A stretch of 64,000 nt of DNA from Mucilaginibacter glaciei (GTDB taxonomy: Bacteria > Bacteroidota > Bacteroidia > Sphingobacteriales > Sphingobacteriaceae). Below are positions 24,714-32,856 of this stretch, piece by piece. The notes beneath the pieces are model-generated. The model saw only the letters and a list, made by a program, of their open reading frames with translations, was not told the origin of the DNA and did not search any database. The stretch lies in NCBI RefSeq assembly GCF_014773245.1, contig NZ_JACWMX010000001.1:62001-126000 (forward strand), read 5' to 3'. Within the stretch, counting starts at the first letter, position 1. Each line of letters starts with the position of its first letter. The position numbers and the translations under genes are program-made.

Positions 24714-25416
24714 AATGAAACAATTAACCTGTGTAGCGATAGACGACGAGCCCTTGGCGCTTAACCTGATAGAAGAGTATATATCAAGGCTGCCATCTTT
24801 AAAACTATTGAAAACCTTTGACGATGCCGTTTCCGGGTCGGAGTATATTAAGGCTAACCCGGTAGATATACTGTTTGTGGATATCAATATGCCCGATATT
24901 ACCGGGATAGAGCTGGTACGCTCGTTAGAGAAGAAGCCGATGGTGATTTTTACCACAGCTTACAAGAATTTTGCTTATGAGGGTTATGAGCTACAGGCCT
25001 TAGATTATTTGTTGAAACCCATAGACTTTGATCGCTTTAACAAGGCAATAGAAAAAGCTGTAGATTATTACCGGTACAAAAATGCCATTCATAAAGAGCA
25101 GGAGCAGGGCAGTATGTATGTATACTCCGAGTACCGGATGATCAAGATAGAATTTAACGAAGTGGAATATATAGAGAGTATGGAAGACTATATCAAGATC
25201 CACCTGCAAAGCCAGCCCAAACCGGTACTTACCCTGATGCCGCTTAAAAAAATCTTAGAAAAACTGCCCGAAGATAAGTTTAAGCGGGTACACCGCAGTT
25301 ATATAGTGGCATTGGGCAAGATCAAATCTATCCACAATAAAAAGATCCAGCTAAAAAATGCCGAGATACCGGTGGGTAACAGTTACAGCGAGGTAATTGG
25401 GCAGTGGTCTAAATAG
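24706..25416 (+). CDS. LytTR-family response regulator
   Basis: A 236-residue regulator: receiver at 5-120 (acidic pair Asp13/Asp14, phosphoacceptor Asp59 in LFVDINMPD, Lys in LKPID), then a LytTR DNA-binding domain from about 138 (YRMIKIEFNEVEYIESMEDY, FKRVHRSYIV, AEIPVGNSYSEVI). Start codons at 24706 and 24715 are both possible; the first overlaps the kinase stop and is kept. It is the natural candidate to bind the four 21-bp-spaced direct repeats between 23.3 and 34.0 kb, giving a regulon of its own kinase, the 25.7-32.7 kb operon and two lipoproteins. Confidence 0.95.
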   Translation: MDKMKQLTCVAIDDEPLALNLIEEYISRLPSLKLLKTFDDAVSGSEYIKANPVDILFVDINMPDITGIELVRSLEKKPMVIFTTAYKNFAYEGYELQALDYLLKPIDFDRFNKAIEKAVDYYRYKNAIHKEQEQGSMYVYSEYRMIKIEFNEVEYIESMEDYIKIHLQSQPKPVLTLMPLKKILEKLPEDKFKRVHRSYIVALGKIKSIHNKKIQLKNAEIPVGNSYSEVIGQWSK

Positions 25417-25445
25417 CTGCGAGCTGTGTTGTCTGCTGGTAAATT

Positions 25446-25591
25446 CAACTCACCCCAGATTCGCTGCCGCTATCCGACCCTCTCTTCGCTAAAGCGAAAG
25501 AGGGTATGGAATTAAAAAATGAAAGCAGCCACACTCTCTTTCCGCCGCAGGCGAAGAGAGGGTCGCGCACGTGGTGTCGCGGGGTGAGTTG
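25446..25591. repeat. MITE-like repeat bounded by an 11-bp inverted repeat
   Basis: CAACTCACCCC at 25446-25456 is the exact reverse complement of GGGGTGAGTTG at 25581-25591. Inside are two hairpin-forming stretches built on CTCTCTTCGC and its complement. No coding capacity. The compact, fully palindromic 146-bp layout resembles a non-autonomous mobile element or dispersed repeat. A run of C (about 25596-25607) lies just outside. Confidence 0.6.
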
Positions 25592-25615
25592 TCTGCCCCC
25601 CCCCCCCTCATTTTA

Positions 25616-25643
25616 TCGACACATAAACCTCATTAACCGATAC
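25616..25643 (+). promoter_or_regulatory. Predicted LytTR operator, site 2 (upstream of the receiver/PqqD operon)
   Basis: TCGACAC at 25616-25622 and CCGATAC at 25637-25643, 21 bp apart. CATCTTTA at 25671-25678 occupies the same distance from the site as the -7 element at site 1. Confidence 0.75.
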
Positions 25644-25661
25644 TTCAATACATCGCGCTTG

Positions 25662-25704
25662 TAATGTGCTCATCTTTAATATAGCAATATTAAACAGCAC
25701 ATTA
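25662..25704 (+). promoter_or_regulatory. Nested inverted repeat spanning the start of the receiver gene
   Basis: TAATGTGCT (25662-25670) pairs with AGCACATTA (25696-25704), whose last base is the A of the ATG. Inside it TTTAATA (25675-25681) pairs with TATTAAA (25688-25694). It could be an RNA hairpin at the start codon or a protein-binding palindrome over the -7 region. Confidence 0.5.
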
Positions 25705-26081
25705 TGGAAACACTGATCTTAAAAAAACGCATCCTTGTTTTAGACAAAGATACCCGCGTATTGAACGCCGTTGACGAAATACTGACCACAGGTAACTGGG
25801 ATGTATCTATTTTATTTGACCCTAACGCGGTTTACGATAAGGCTAAAACTTACAAACCCGACCTGGTGATACTGGATTATGTATTGGTTGATACAGATTG
25901 CCAGATGATTTGCGAGGATTTTAAGAACGACCCTGCGCTGCGTTCGGTACCCATTATTATTGTTACGGCCTATAAATCTAAAAAGGTGAGCGCACAATCT
26001 TACAACTGCGATGCCTTGTTTGTGAAGCCTTTAGATATGCAGGTGCTGGCCGGCCGAATGGATTATTTGCTGGCATCATAA
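25704..26081 (+). CDS. Stand-alone receiver-domain protein
   Basis: A 125-residue CheY-like receiver without output domain. Present are the acidic pocket residue in LVLDKDTRVL (only one clear acidic residue of the usual pair, followed by Lys-Asp), the phosphoacceptor in LVILDYVLVDTD, Thr in IVTAYKSK and Lys in VKPLD. First gene of a seven-gene run with a LytTR site upstream. It may be an additional phosphorylation target of the LytS-type kinase (inference). 53 bp separate it from the PqqD-like gene. Confidence 0.85.
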   Translation: METLILKKRILVLDKDTRVLNAVDEILTTGNWDVSILFDPNAVYDKAKTYKPDLVILDYVLVDTDCQMICEDFKNDPALRSVPIIIVTAYKSKKVSAQSYNCDALFVKPLDMQVLAGRMDYLLAS

Positions 26082-26134
26082 TTAAACCTGATATTTAATA
26101 CCTTTAGTTTAAACCAATACATTTTCAGCACCCA

Positions 26135-26377
26135 ATGAAAATTAAAAGTAATATAGCAACCAGTGGCAACGGGTTTATTTTTAACCCGGCCACCGGTGAT
26201 TCCTTCTCAGGCAATGCGATAGCTTCAGAGATCCTGGCTGCCATGAACAGAGGCGAGACAGACGAACACATCAAAGCGGATATCCTGGACAAGTATGATG
26301 TTAGGCCCGACCAGTTGGAGCAGGATTGGGAGGACTGGCTGGTACAGCTACGGGCCGCAAATTTACTGGAAGCCTGA
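26135..26377 (+). CDS. PqqD-like small protein (RiPP recognition element fold)
   Basis: An 80-residue protein with the PqqD pattern: N-terminal strands ending in FIFNPATGDSFSGNAIASEI, then helices with HIKADILDKYDVRPDQLEQDWEDWLVQL and a terminal NLLEA. PqqD proteins bind a substrate peptide or carrier for a partner enzyme. Here the next genes encode an ATP-grasp ligase and a PLP decarboxylase, not a radical SAM enzyme. No short precursor peptide gene was found beside it. The serine motif of acyl carrier proteins is absent. Confidence 0.78.
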   Translation: MKIKSNIATSGNGFIFNPATGDSFSGNAIASEILAAMNRGETDEHIKADILDKYDVRPDQLEQDWEDWLVQLRAANLLEA

Positions 26378-26382
26378 TTTTT

Positions 26383-27465
26383 ATGAGTGCGCCACCCAAG
26401 CTTTTAACAATTGGTGTAACGGGTTTAAACGCCCACGATAACCCCGGCCCCGGTGTCGCAGTTATCAGGTCGTTAAGGGAATTTTATAGAGATGGACTGC
26501 GGATAGTTGGCCTGGCTTATGAGTCGTTAGAGCCCGGTATTTACATGGGCGACATGGTTGATGTAGCTTACCAGGTGCCATACCCCTCTACCGGGTCTGC
26601 GGCTTTATTGGAGCGTTTGGCCGAGATTAACGGGCAGGAGCAGCTGGACGTGATCATCCCAAACTTTGATTCGGAGCTGTTTAATTTTATAAAAATATCT
26701 GCGCAGATGGCTAAAATGGGTATCAAAACATGTTTGCCTACACATGCGCAACTGGCAGCGCGGGATAAGATAAACTTGGGCGATTTTGGCACCAGGTATC
26801 ATTTTAAAGTGCCCGCCTTTTATATGTTGAATAGTGTACACGATATTGATACCGCTGCCGAGGGGTTGAATTACCCTCTGGTGATAAAAGGCAAATTTTA
26901 TGAGGCGCAAATAGTTAACAATCGCGAAACTGCTCAAAAGGCTTTTTACGATCTGAGTGCTAAATGGGGGCTGCCCGTAATTGCACAGCAATACATTAGC
27001 GGTACCGAAATTAACGTTGCCGGCCTTGGCGATGGTAAAGGTAATGCCGTAAGTGTGGTGCCCATGCGCAAGCTGTATATTACAGATAAAGGCAAGGCCT
27101 GGGCAGGCATCACTATAGAAGATAACGACTTGATAGCACTGGGCAGGCAATTTGCCGCTGCCTCGCAATGGAAAGGCGGCTTTGAATTAGAAATAATGAA
27201 GGATGCTAATGGCGATCTGTATGTTTTAGAGGTAAACCCCAGGTTCCCGGCATGGGTTTATTTAACTGTTGCTGCCGGGCAAAACCAACCCGCAGCTTTA
27301 GTACAGCTGGCTTTGGGCAACGAGGTTAAGCCGTTTAAAAATTACCAGGCGGGTAAAATGTTTATCCGCTACTCGTGGGACGAGGTGGTTGATATCGGCA
27401 GTTTTCAGCAATTTTCGGCATTTGGCCGGATGGCAAATACAAATAATAATAAGGGACAGGCGTAA
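26383..27465 (+). CDS. ATP-grasp ligase
   Basis: A 360-residue protein from the ATG at 26383, 5 bp after the PqqD-like stop. The N-terminal region (LLTIGVTGLNAHDNPGPGVA) is a carbamoyl-phosphate-synthase-like pre-ATP-grasp fold. The ATP-grasp part has PLVIKGKFYEAQ (phosphate-loop lysine), IAQQYISGTEINV, and the metal-binding FELEIMKD and YVLEVNPRFPAW. Enzymes of this type join a carboxylate to an amine or thiol using ATP. Substrate unknown. The stop overlaps the next ATG by one base. The layout ligase-decarboxylase is reminiscent of BtrJ and BtrK of butirosin biosynthesis, where the decarboxylase acts on a carrier-bound amino acid (analogy only). Confidence 0.88.
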   Translation: MSAPPKLLTIGVTGLNAHDNPGPGVAVIRSLREFYRDGLRIVGLAYESLEPGIYMGDMVDVAYQVPYPSTGSAALLERLAEINGQEQLDVIIPNFDSELFNFIKISAQMAKMGIKTCLPTHAQLAARDKINLGDFGTRYHFKVPAFYMLNSVHDIDTAAEGLNYPLVIKGKFYEAQIVNNRETAQKAFYDLSAKWGLPVIAQQYISGTEINVAGLGDGKGNAVSVVPMRKLYITDKGKAWAGITIEDNDLIALGRQFAAASQWKGGFELEIMKDANGDLYVLEVNPRFPAWVYLTVAAGQNQPAALVQLALGNEVKPFKNYQAGKMFIRYSWDEVVDIGSFQQFSAFGRMANTNNNKGQA

Positions 27466-28811
27466 TGCAAAAATTAAAATACGAACGGCCGTTTATCAAA
27501 AAACTTAATGCAGGTGTGATGAACAAGTTTGCCACCGGCAACCAAAGCAACCCGGTTACAGAGATTGATGGTGTGCCGGTTAAAAAGCTGATTACAGAGC
27601 ACGGTTCACCGTTATTTGTATTGTCCGAGAAAAAGATCCGCCGCAATTACCGGGCGGCTTTGCGCGCCTTTGACACCCGCTACCCCAAAGTACAGTTTGC
27701 CTGGAGTTACAAAACCAATTATCTGAATGCGGTTTGCAATGTTTTTCACCAGGAGGGTAGCTGGGGCGAAGTAGTATCGGGCTTTGAATATCAAAAGGCC
27801 ATCAAAAACGGGGTGCCGGGCAATCAGATCATCTTTAACGGCCCCGGTAAAAAGCCGGAGGAATTGCTATTGGCCGTACAAAACGATTCGCTTATCCACA
27901 TAGATCATTTTAACGAGTTATATACGCTGATAGCCATTTGTGCAGGACTTAGCCAAAAGCCCCGTGTCGCTATCCGCGTAAATATGGATACCGGAACCTA
28001 CCCGCTGTGGGACAGGTTTGGCTTTAATTACGAGAACGGCGAGGCCTGGAGCGCTATCGGCAAGATCATCGCCTCGGGTAAACTGCAGTTGGTTGGCTTA
28101 CATTGCCATATCGGCACGTTTATTTTAAATGTGTCGGCTTACGAAAAGGCAACCACCAAAATGTGCGATTTGGCGATGCGCTGTAAAACGGATTTAAATA
28201 ATCCCATTCAATATCTCGACATGGGCGGAGGCTTCCCGTCTACCAATACTTTAAAAGGCGCTTATTTGCCGGGGATAGATACTGTACCATCTATTGACGA
28301 CTTTGCAGAAGCGATTACCACCACCATTTTAAATTTTGGTTTTAAACAAACTGAACTGCCCTTGCTGATATTGGAAAGCGGCCGCCTGCTGATAGATGAT
28401 GCAGGCTACCTTTTAGGCACCGTTATAGCCAATAAACGTTTAAGTGATGGCCGCCGCGCGCTGGTGATGGATTTTGGGGTGAATACATTGTTTACCTCGT
28501 TTTGGTACGACCACCAGGTGAGCCCGGCACAGGAATTTAACCCCCACCTGGAACCGATGACCTTGTATGGGCCGCTTTGCATGAATATAGATACCATTCG
28601 CGAGAATGTAAACCTGCCCTTATTAAACGCAGGCGACCAGGTAGTTGTGCATAAAGTTGGAGCCTATAACATGACCCAGTGGATGCAATTTATTACATAC
28701 CGGCCCGGGGTTGTCATGATAGCAGAGACAGGCCGGGTTGAGCTTATACGCTCGCCCGAAACGCTGGAATATGTAGAGGCCATGGAGAACCAGGTGCAGT
28801 ATTCAAAATAA
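27465..28811 (+). CDS. PLP-dependent amino-acid decarboxylase (LysA/BtrK-like, fold type III)
   Basis: A 448-residue alanine-racemase-fold decarboxylase. PLP lysine Lys83 in WSYKTNYL, HCHIGT, the phosphate-binding LDMGGGFPS, ESGRLLID, and the C-terminal catalytic cysteine in GPLCMNID and GAYNMTQW are present, as in diaminopimelate decarboxylases. The region around the active site differs enough that a lysine-biosynthetic role is not assumed. It sits one base into the ATP-grasp gene, which suggests the ligase product or a carrier-bound amino acid as substrate (inference). Confidence 0.9.
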   Translation: MQKLKYERPFIKKLNAGVMNKFATGNQSNPVTEIDGVPVKKLITEHGSPLFVLSEKKIRRNYRAALRAFDTRYPKVQFAWSYKTNYLNAVCNVFHQEGSWGEVVSGFEYQKAIKNGVPGNQIIFNGPGKKPEELLLAVQNDSLIHIDHFNELYTLIAICAGLSQKPRVAIRVNMDTGTYPLWDRFGFNYENGEAWSAIGKIIASGKLQLVGLHCHIGTFILNVSAYEKATTKMCDLAMRCKTDLNNPIQYLDMGGGFPSTNTLKGAYLPGIDTVPSIDDFAEAITTTILNFGFKQTELPLLILESGRLLIDDAGYLLGTVIANKRLSDGRRALVMDFGVNTLFTSFWYDHQVSPAQEFNPHLEPMTLYGPLCMNIDTIRENVNLPLLNAGDQVVVHKVGAYNMTQWMQFITYRPGVVMIAETGRVELIRSPETLEYVEAMENQVQYSK

Positions 28812-28820
28812 ACCTATCGC

Positions 28821-30980
28821 TTGAGCAATAATTACACATATTATCTAAAGGCCATTGTGAACAGCTATGCCATTGTGTTCTTTTCGCAGAACAGGGTGCT
28901 TGGTTTGCTGCTGATTTTAGTATCATTCTTTAACCCGGCAGCGGGCGCGTCAGGACTATTTTGTGTATTGGTATCTTTAGCTTATGTAGGTTTTGCCAAA
29001 TATGACAGACAGGACGTCGAAAAGGGCTTTTTTTGCTTTAACAGCCTGTTGTTTGGGATTGGGTTCGGCACTTTTTATCATGTTAACCCCGCCTTTTTAA
29101 TATGGCTTGTAGTAGGTTGCTTGCTCTGTACATTTGTAACCATCAACCTTTGGGCGTTGTTGGGTAAATTCAAGCTTCCGTTTTTATCGCTACCGTTTAT
29201 CATTACTTTTTGGGTGATGCTATCGGCCGCTAACAGCATTTTCCAGATGGGGCTTCACCAAAACAGCAGTGCCATTTTAAACGAACTGAATGATGCAAAT
29301 AATATGCATAACACGGGGCTGTTCGGGTTATCCGGATATGTTCACTTTTATTATTACCCCGATCTTTTTTTTAAGGCATTAAGTGCCGTATTTTTCCAAA
29401 ACAGTGCCATAGCAGGTTTACTGATCGCTATCGGAATTTTGGTTTGGTCGCGTATTGCCATGAGTGTTTTAATACTTTGCTTTACAGCAGTACTTGTATT
29501 TAACCAGCTCACCGGTATTTATCCCGAAGGTATCAGCCATTATCACCTTGGGAGTAATTTTATGATAACGGCCATGGCCATAGGTAGTTTCTTTCTGGTG
29601 CCGTCGTGGCGATCATATGTATGGTCGGTAGTAGCAGTGTTGTTTACATTTTTGTTTGTCAATGCCTTCACCAGGCTGATAGGGGTGTTTGATTTACCGG
29701 TATTATCGTTACCGTTCTGCGTTATATCCATCTTGCTTCTTGTACTTTTTAGATCTCAAAAGGGCAAAACCAAGTTGGTTGTTTTACAGCATTACTCGCC
29801 GGAGAAAAACCTTTACCAATCTTTAAATTGCGATGAGCGACTTTGTAATTTTAAATACTTCGACATCAAACTACCATTTATGGGGAGCTGGCTGGTATCG
29901 CAAGGCTACAATGGGGATATTACTCATAAACACGAATGGGGCCAGGCGCTTGATTTTGTTATTGCCGATGAGGATAATAAAACCTACCTGCTGCCCGGTA
30001 CCCTGCCCGAGAATTTTTATTGTTATAACAAGCCGGTTTTAGCCTGTGGCGACGGCGTTGTAGTAGAGCTGGTGGATCATATAGAGGATAACGAAATAGG
30101 CGCAATCAATATCAAAGAAAACTGGGGCAACACCATTGTGATAAAACACACAGATGGTTTGTACTCAAAGGTATCGCATTTAAAAAAGGGATCGACCAAA
30201 GTAAGCATTGGCCATCATGTAAAACAAGGTGATATAATTGCACTCTGCGGTAATTCGGGCCGGTCGCCCGAGCCTCATTTACATTTTCAGTTGCAGGCCA
30301 CGCCGTACATCGGATCGAAAACCATCGCCTATCCTTTTTCTTATTACACAGCACAGGATGGGGGGCGGGTTTCGTTAAAAAACTATGATACACCTGCCGA
30401 GGGTAGTTTAATCAAACCAGTCGCTATCAATCCCATGTTAAAGAATGCCTTTGATTTTAGGCCGGGTTATGTAGTTAATGTGGCCACTGAAAGCGGAGCG
30501 GCCGAAACGTTTGAAGTGTATACCGACAGTTTTAAACAAAGCTACCTTTACAGTAAGCAAACAGGTGCCATAGCTTATTTTGTTAATGATGGTACCACCT
30601 TTTACTTTACCGGGTTTTACGGCGACGAAACTTCGTTACTTTATGCGTTTTACCTGGCTGCTTACAAAGTGGTTTTTACAGACAATGGTTCTGCCAACGA
30701 CACTTACCCCTTGCCAGGTAACGGGTTTAACCTGGCGGGTTGGCTGCAAGATTTAATCGCCCCATTTTACAGGTACATTAAATTAAGTTATCAAAGCAAT
30801 AACACAGCCGATGGCAGCAAAATAAAGATTACGGGTATACAACGTAAAAACTTACCTAATAGCGGTAAGCAATTGATGGAAGCGGTTATCACTATTGATG
30901 CACAGGGAATTTGTGGTTTTATGGTTAATAATAACAAGTCAACAACATCGGCACAATGGACCACAGGAAATATCTACTAA
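28821..30980 (+). CDS. Urea-transporter-like membrane domain fused to an M23 metallopeptidase
   Basis: A 719-residue protein that begins with a TTG codon at 28821; an in-frame stop (that of the preceding gene) lies just upstream and no nearby ATG exists. Residues about 10-310 form about ten transmembrane helices with urea-transporter features (FFNPAAGASGLFCVL, FNSLLFGIGFGTFY). Residues about 340-510 are an M23 peptidase: H371-E-W-G-Q-A-L-D378 and H486-L-H488, the zinc ligands of lysostaphin-like peptidases. The last 190 residues are beta-rich and unassigned. M23 enzymes usually cut peptidoglycan cross-links, so the peptidase is expected outside the membrane. The 3' end overlaps the next gene by 25 bp. 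Confidence 0.85.
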   Translation: MSNNYTYYLKAIVNSYAIVFFSQNRVLGLLLILVSFFNPAAGASGLFCVLVSLAYVGFAKYDRQDVEKGFFCFNSLLFGIGFGTFYHVNPAFLIWLVVGCLLCTFVTINLWALLGKFKLPFLSLPFIITFWVMLSAANSIFQMGLHQNSSAILNELNDANNMHNTGLFGLSGYVHFYYYPDLFFKALSAVFFQNSAIAGLLIAIGILVWSRIAMSVLILCFTAVLVFNQLTGIYPEGISHYHLGSNFMITAMAIGSFFLVPSWRSYVWSVVAVLFTFLFVNAFTRLIGVFDLPVLSLPFCVISILLLVLFRSQKGKTKLVVLQHYSPEKNLYQSLNCDERLCNFKYFDIKLPFMGSWLVSQGYNGDITHKHEWGQALDFVIADEDNKTYLLPGTLPENFYCYNKPVLACGDGVVVELVDHIEDNEIGAINIKENWGNTIVIKHTDGLYSKVSHLKKGSTKVSIGHHVKQGDIIALCGNSGRSPEPHLHFQLQATPYIGSKTIAYPFSYYTAQDGGRVSLKNYDTPAEGSLIKPVAINPMLKNAFDFRPGYVVNVATESGAAETFEVYTDSFKQSYLYSKQTGAIAYFVNDGTTFYFTGFYGDETSLLYAFYLAAYKVVFTDNGSANDTYPLPGNGFNLAGWLQDLIAPFYRYIKLSYQSNNTADGSKIKITGIQRKNLPNSGKQLMEAVITIDAQGICGFMVNNNKSTTSAQWTTGNIY

Positions 30981-32125
30981 GCCTGTTGCTGGTTTGGTGT
31001 GCCTTTGCAGCTAATGCGCAAACGGCTACTTTCCTGTCGGCAGATAGCACGACGATGGCTTTGTACCTTTCTTCGGATTGGAAACAGCTAATTACTGCCG
31101 GTAAACAAGCCGAAGGAGCGGGGCTCAGTTTTCCTAACCTGCACCTGCGGATGGGGTTTGCCTATTATCTTACAAAAAACTACACCGGTGCCATTACCGA
31201 ATATGAGAAGGTGCTGGAGCACGATTCCTTTAACCAAACCGCCAGGTATTACAGCTGTCTTTGCTACCGGTATTTGAATAATGATTTAATGGCAGCCGGG
31301 CAGGAGCGCCACCTTGATGCTGTTACCTACCGGCAAATAAAGCGAGCTCCCTTCAGTTTGATCAGCGCCGGGATAGAGAGCGGATATAAAATAGCGCAGA
31401 ACAGGGACAGGGGCAACGCATCCTTTACCCGCGTTGGGCTGAGTAACAGGCTTGGCAACAAGTTGCAGTTAGATCAGTCGGTGTTTTATTTTGGGCAATA
31501 TATTTACAGCAGATATGGCTACTACCGGTTCGAGAATAAGGACGTGCAGACCGAATACTTTGGCAAGCTGAGTTTTGCCTTGTTTAACGACTTGACTTTA
31601 ATAGGTGGTTACCATTATCTAAATACAAAATATCTGGGTAACACCTATCATAGCAATGTGGGTATAGGCGGCATCCTTTATAATGGGAAGGGGTTTGACT
31701 TGCAGGCCGACGTTAACGTTGGTAATATTATTGACGAACATTTGTCGCAATACAATACCAAACTAAGCATATATCCGTTGGGAAACCTGAACCTTTACTT
31801 TGTAGAGCGTGGTTCGTGGATGGACAGGGGCAGTACAGATAATTTTGTATTTCATCAAACGATCGGTTACAAGGTTTCCAATAAATTGTGGATGGAATCA
31901 TTTGCTACATTTGGCGACTTAAATAACTATATTGAGGCCGACGGGTTGTATATTTATAACGCCGTAGATAACTCAAAATTAAAGTTAGGCCAAACTTTTT
32001 TTTACCAGTTAAACAGCCACGTGCAATTGCAGTTCAATTTCATATATGAAAGAAAGGAAGAAGCTTTGCGAGCTGTAAATTATAATCAACATTCACTCAC
32101 CGCCGGATTATTATGGAAGTTTTGA
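30956..32125 (+). CDS. Outer-membrane beta-barrel protein with N-terminal TPR
   Basis: A 389-residue exported protein: signal peptide (KYLLSLLLVWCAFAANAQ), TPR-like helices at about 45-115 (HLRMGFAYYLTKNYTGAITE), then alternating amphipathic strands ending in a terminal Phe (SLTAGLLWKF), the usual outer-membrane barrel signature. No plug or TonB box. Overlaps the UT-M23 gene by 25 bp and the next TPR gene by 13 bp. May export or anchor the operon's product (inference). Confidence 0.75.
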   Translation: MDHRKYLLSLLLVWCAFAANAQTATFLSADSTTMALYLSSDWKQLITAGKQAEGAGLSFPNLHLRMGFAYYLTKNYTGAITEYEKVLEHDSFNQTARYYSCLCYRYLNNDLMAAGQERHLDAVTYRQIKRAPFSLISAGIESGYKIAQNRDRGNASFTRVGLSNRLGNKLQLDQSVFYFGQYIYSRYGYYRFENKDVQTEYFGKLSFALFNDLTLIGGYHYLNTKYLGNTYHSNVGIGGILYNGKGFDLQADVNVGNIIDEHLSQYNTKLSIYPLGNLNLYFVERGSWMDRGSTDNFVFHQTIGYKVSNKLWMESFATFGDLNNYIEADGLYIYNAVDNSKLKLGQTFFYQLNSHVQLQFNFIYERKEEALRAVNYNQHSLTAGLLWKF

Positions 32126-32733
32126 GAAAGATATTTTTTGTTTTAGGCATAATCCTTTGCGCGGGCACCGCTTTTGCGCAAAGTAATACCGTACTGCAAA
32201 AGGCTTTTCATAACAGTTACGTTAATGAGGCTGCGAAAAGCTATTCGGCTGCTATTAGTGATATTAACCCATACTATTCTGATAACAGCTACGAAATGAA
32301 TCTGCGCTTAGGCTGGCTCTACTATCTCAATAAAAACTATCCATCGTCACAGAGCTATTATAGCAAGGCCGCTGCGTTAAGGCCGGGTGCCGTCGAGGCT
32401 AAGTTTGGCTATATTAAACCATTATCATTTCTTCAAAGCTGGGACAAGGTTTTAGATCAGTACCAGGAGATCTTAAAATTAGACCCGCAAAACCCCCAAG
32501 CTAATTATTGGGCAGGGATAATTTATTATAACCGTAAACAATTCACACCTGCCATTGCCCGTTTTAAAGCAGTTGTTACCCTGTATCCATTTGATTATGA
32601 CGGCAATCACATGCTGGCATGGGCTAATTTAATGGCCGGTAAAAAGGCCGAAGCAAAGGTTTATTTTGAAAAGGCGCTGCTTATAAAACCTGCAGATGAG
32701 TCAAGTACAGATGGACTAAGTCGCAGCAAATAA
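32113..32733 (+). CDS. Periplasmic TPR protein
   Basis: A 206-residue protein with a signal peptide (to about FAQS, residue 24) and four to five TPR units (LRLGWLYYLNKNYPSSQSYY, KVLDQYQEILKLDPQNPQAN, YWAGIIYYNRKQFTPAIARF, MLAWANLMAGKKAEAKVYF). Probably a protein-protein scaffold in the periplasm. Last gene of the operon; the following gene has its own LytTR site. Confidence 0.85.
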   Translation: MEVLRKIFFVLGIILCAGTAFAQSNTVLQKAFHNSYVNEAAKSYSAAISDINPYYSDNSYEMNLRLGWLYYLNKNYPSSQSYYSKAAALRPGAVEAKFGYIKPLSFLQSWDKVLDQYQEILKLDPQNPQANYWAGIIYYNRKQFTPAIARFKAVVTLYPFDYDGNHMLAWANLMAGKKAEAKVYFEKALLIKPADESSTDGLSRSK

Positions 32734-32760
32734 AAATAAATTCAACGTCTTTTACCATTG

Positions 32761-32788
32761 TCGGGACATAACCGTATTTTGTCGATAC
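32761..32788 (+). promoter_or_regulatory. Predicted LytTR operator, site 3 (upstream of the pepsin-like lipoprotein)
   Basis: TCGGGAC at 32761-32767 and TCGATAC at 32782-32788, 21 bp apart. TAACTTTA at 32815-32822 serves as -7 element, 26 bp past the site. Confidence 0.75.
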
Positions 32789-32856
32789 TTCAGTTTATTC
32801 ATCTGCAGGTTACCTAACTTTACTTTTTAACGTATATGAGGTATAATAAACAATAA

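Noticed and set aside
25596..25607. Poly-C tract as a phase-variation switch
   Set aside because: It is not inside a gene or between promoter elements; it lies between the palindromic repeat and LytTR site 2, so an effect is possible but unsupported.
27465..28811. Diaminopimelate decarboxylase of lysine synthesis
   Set aside because: The fold and PLP site match, but the gene is embedded with PqqD-like and ATP-grasp genes under a LytTR site, so a housekeeping role is unlikely.
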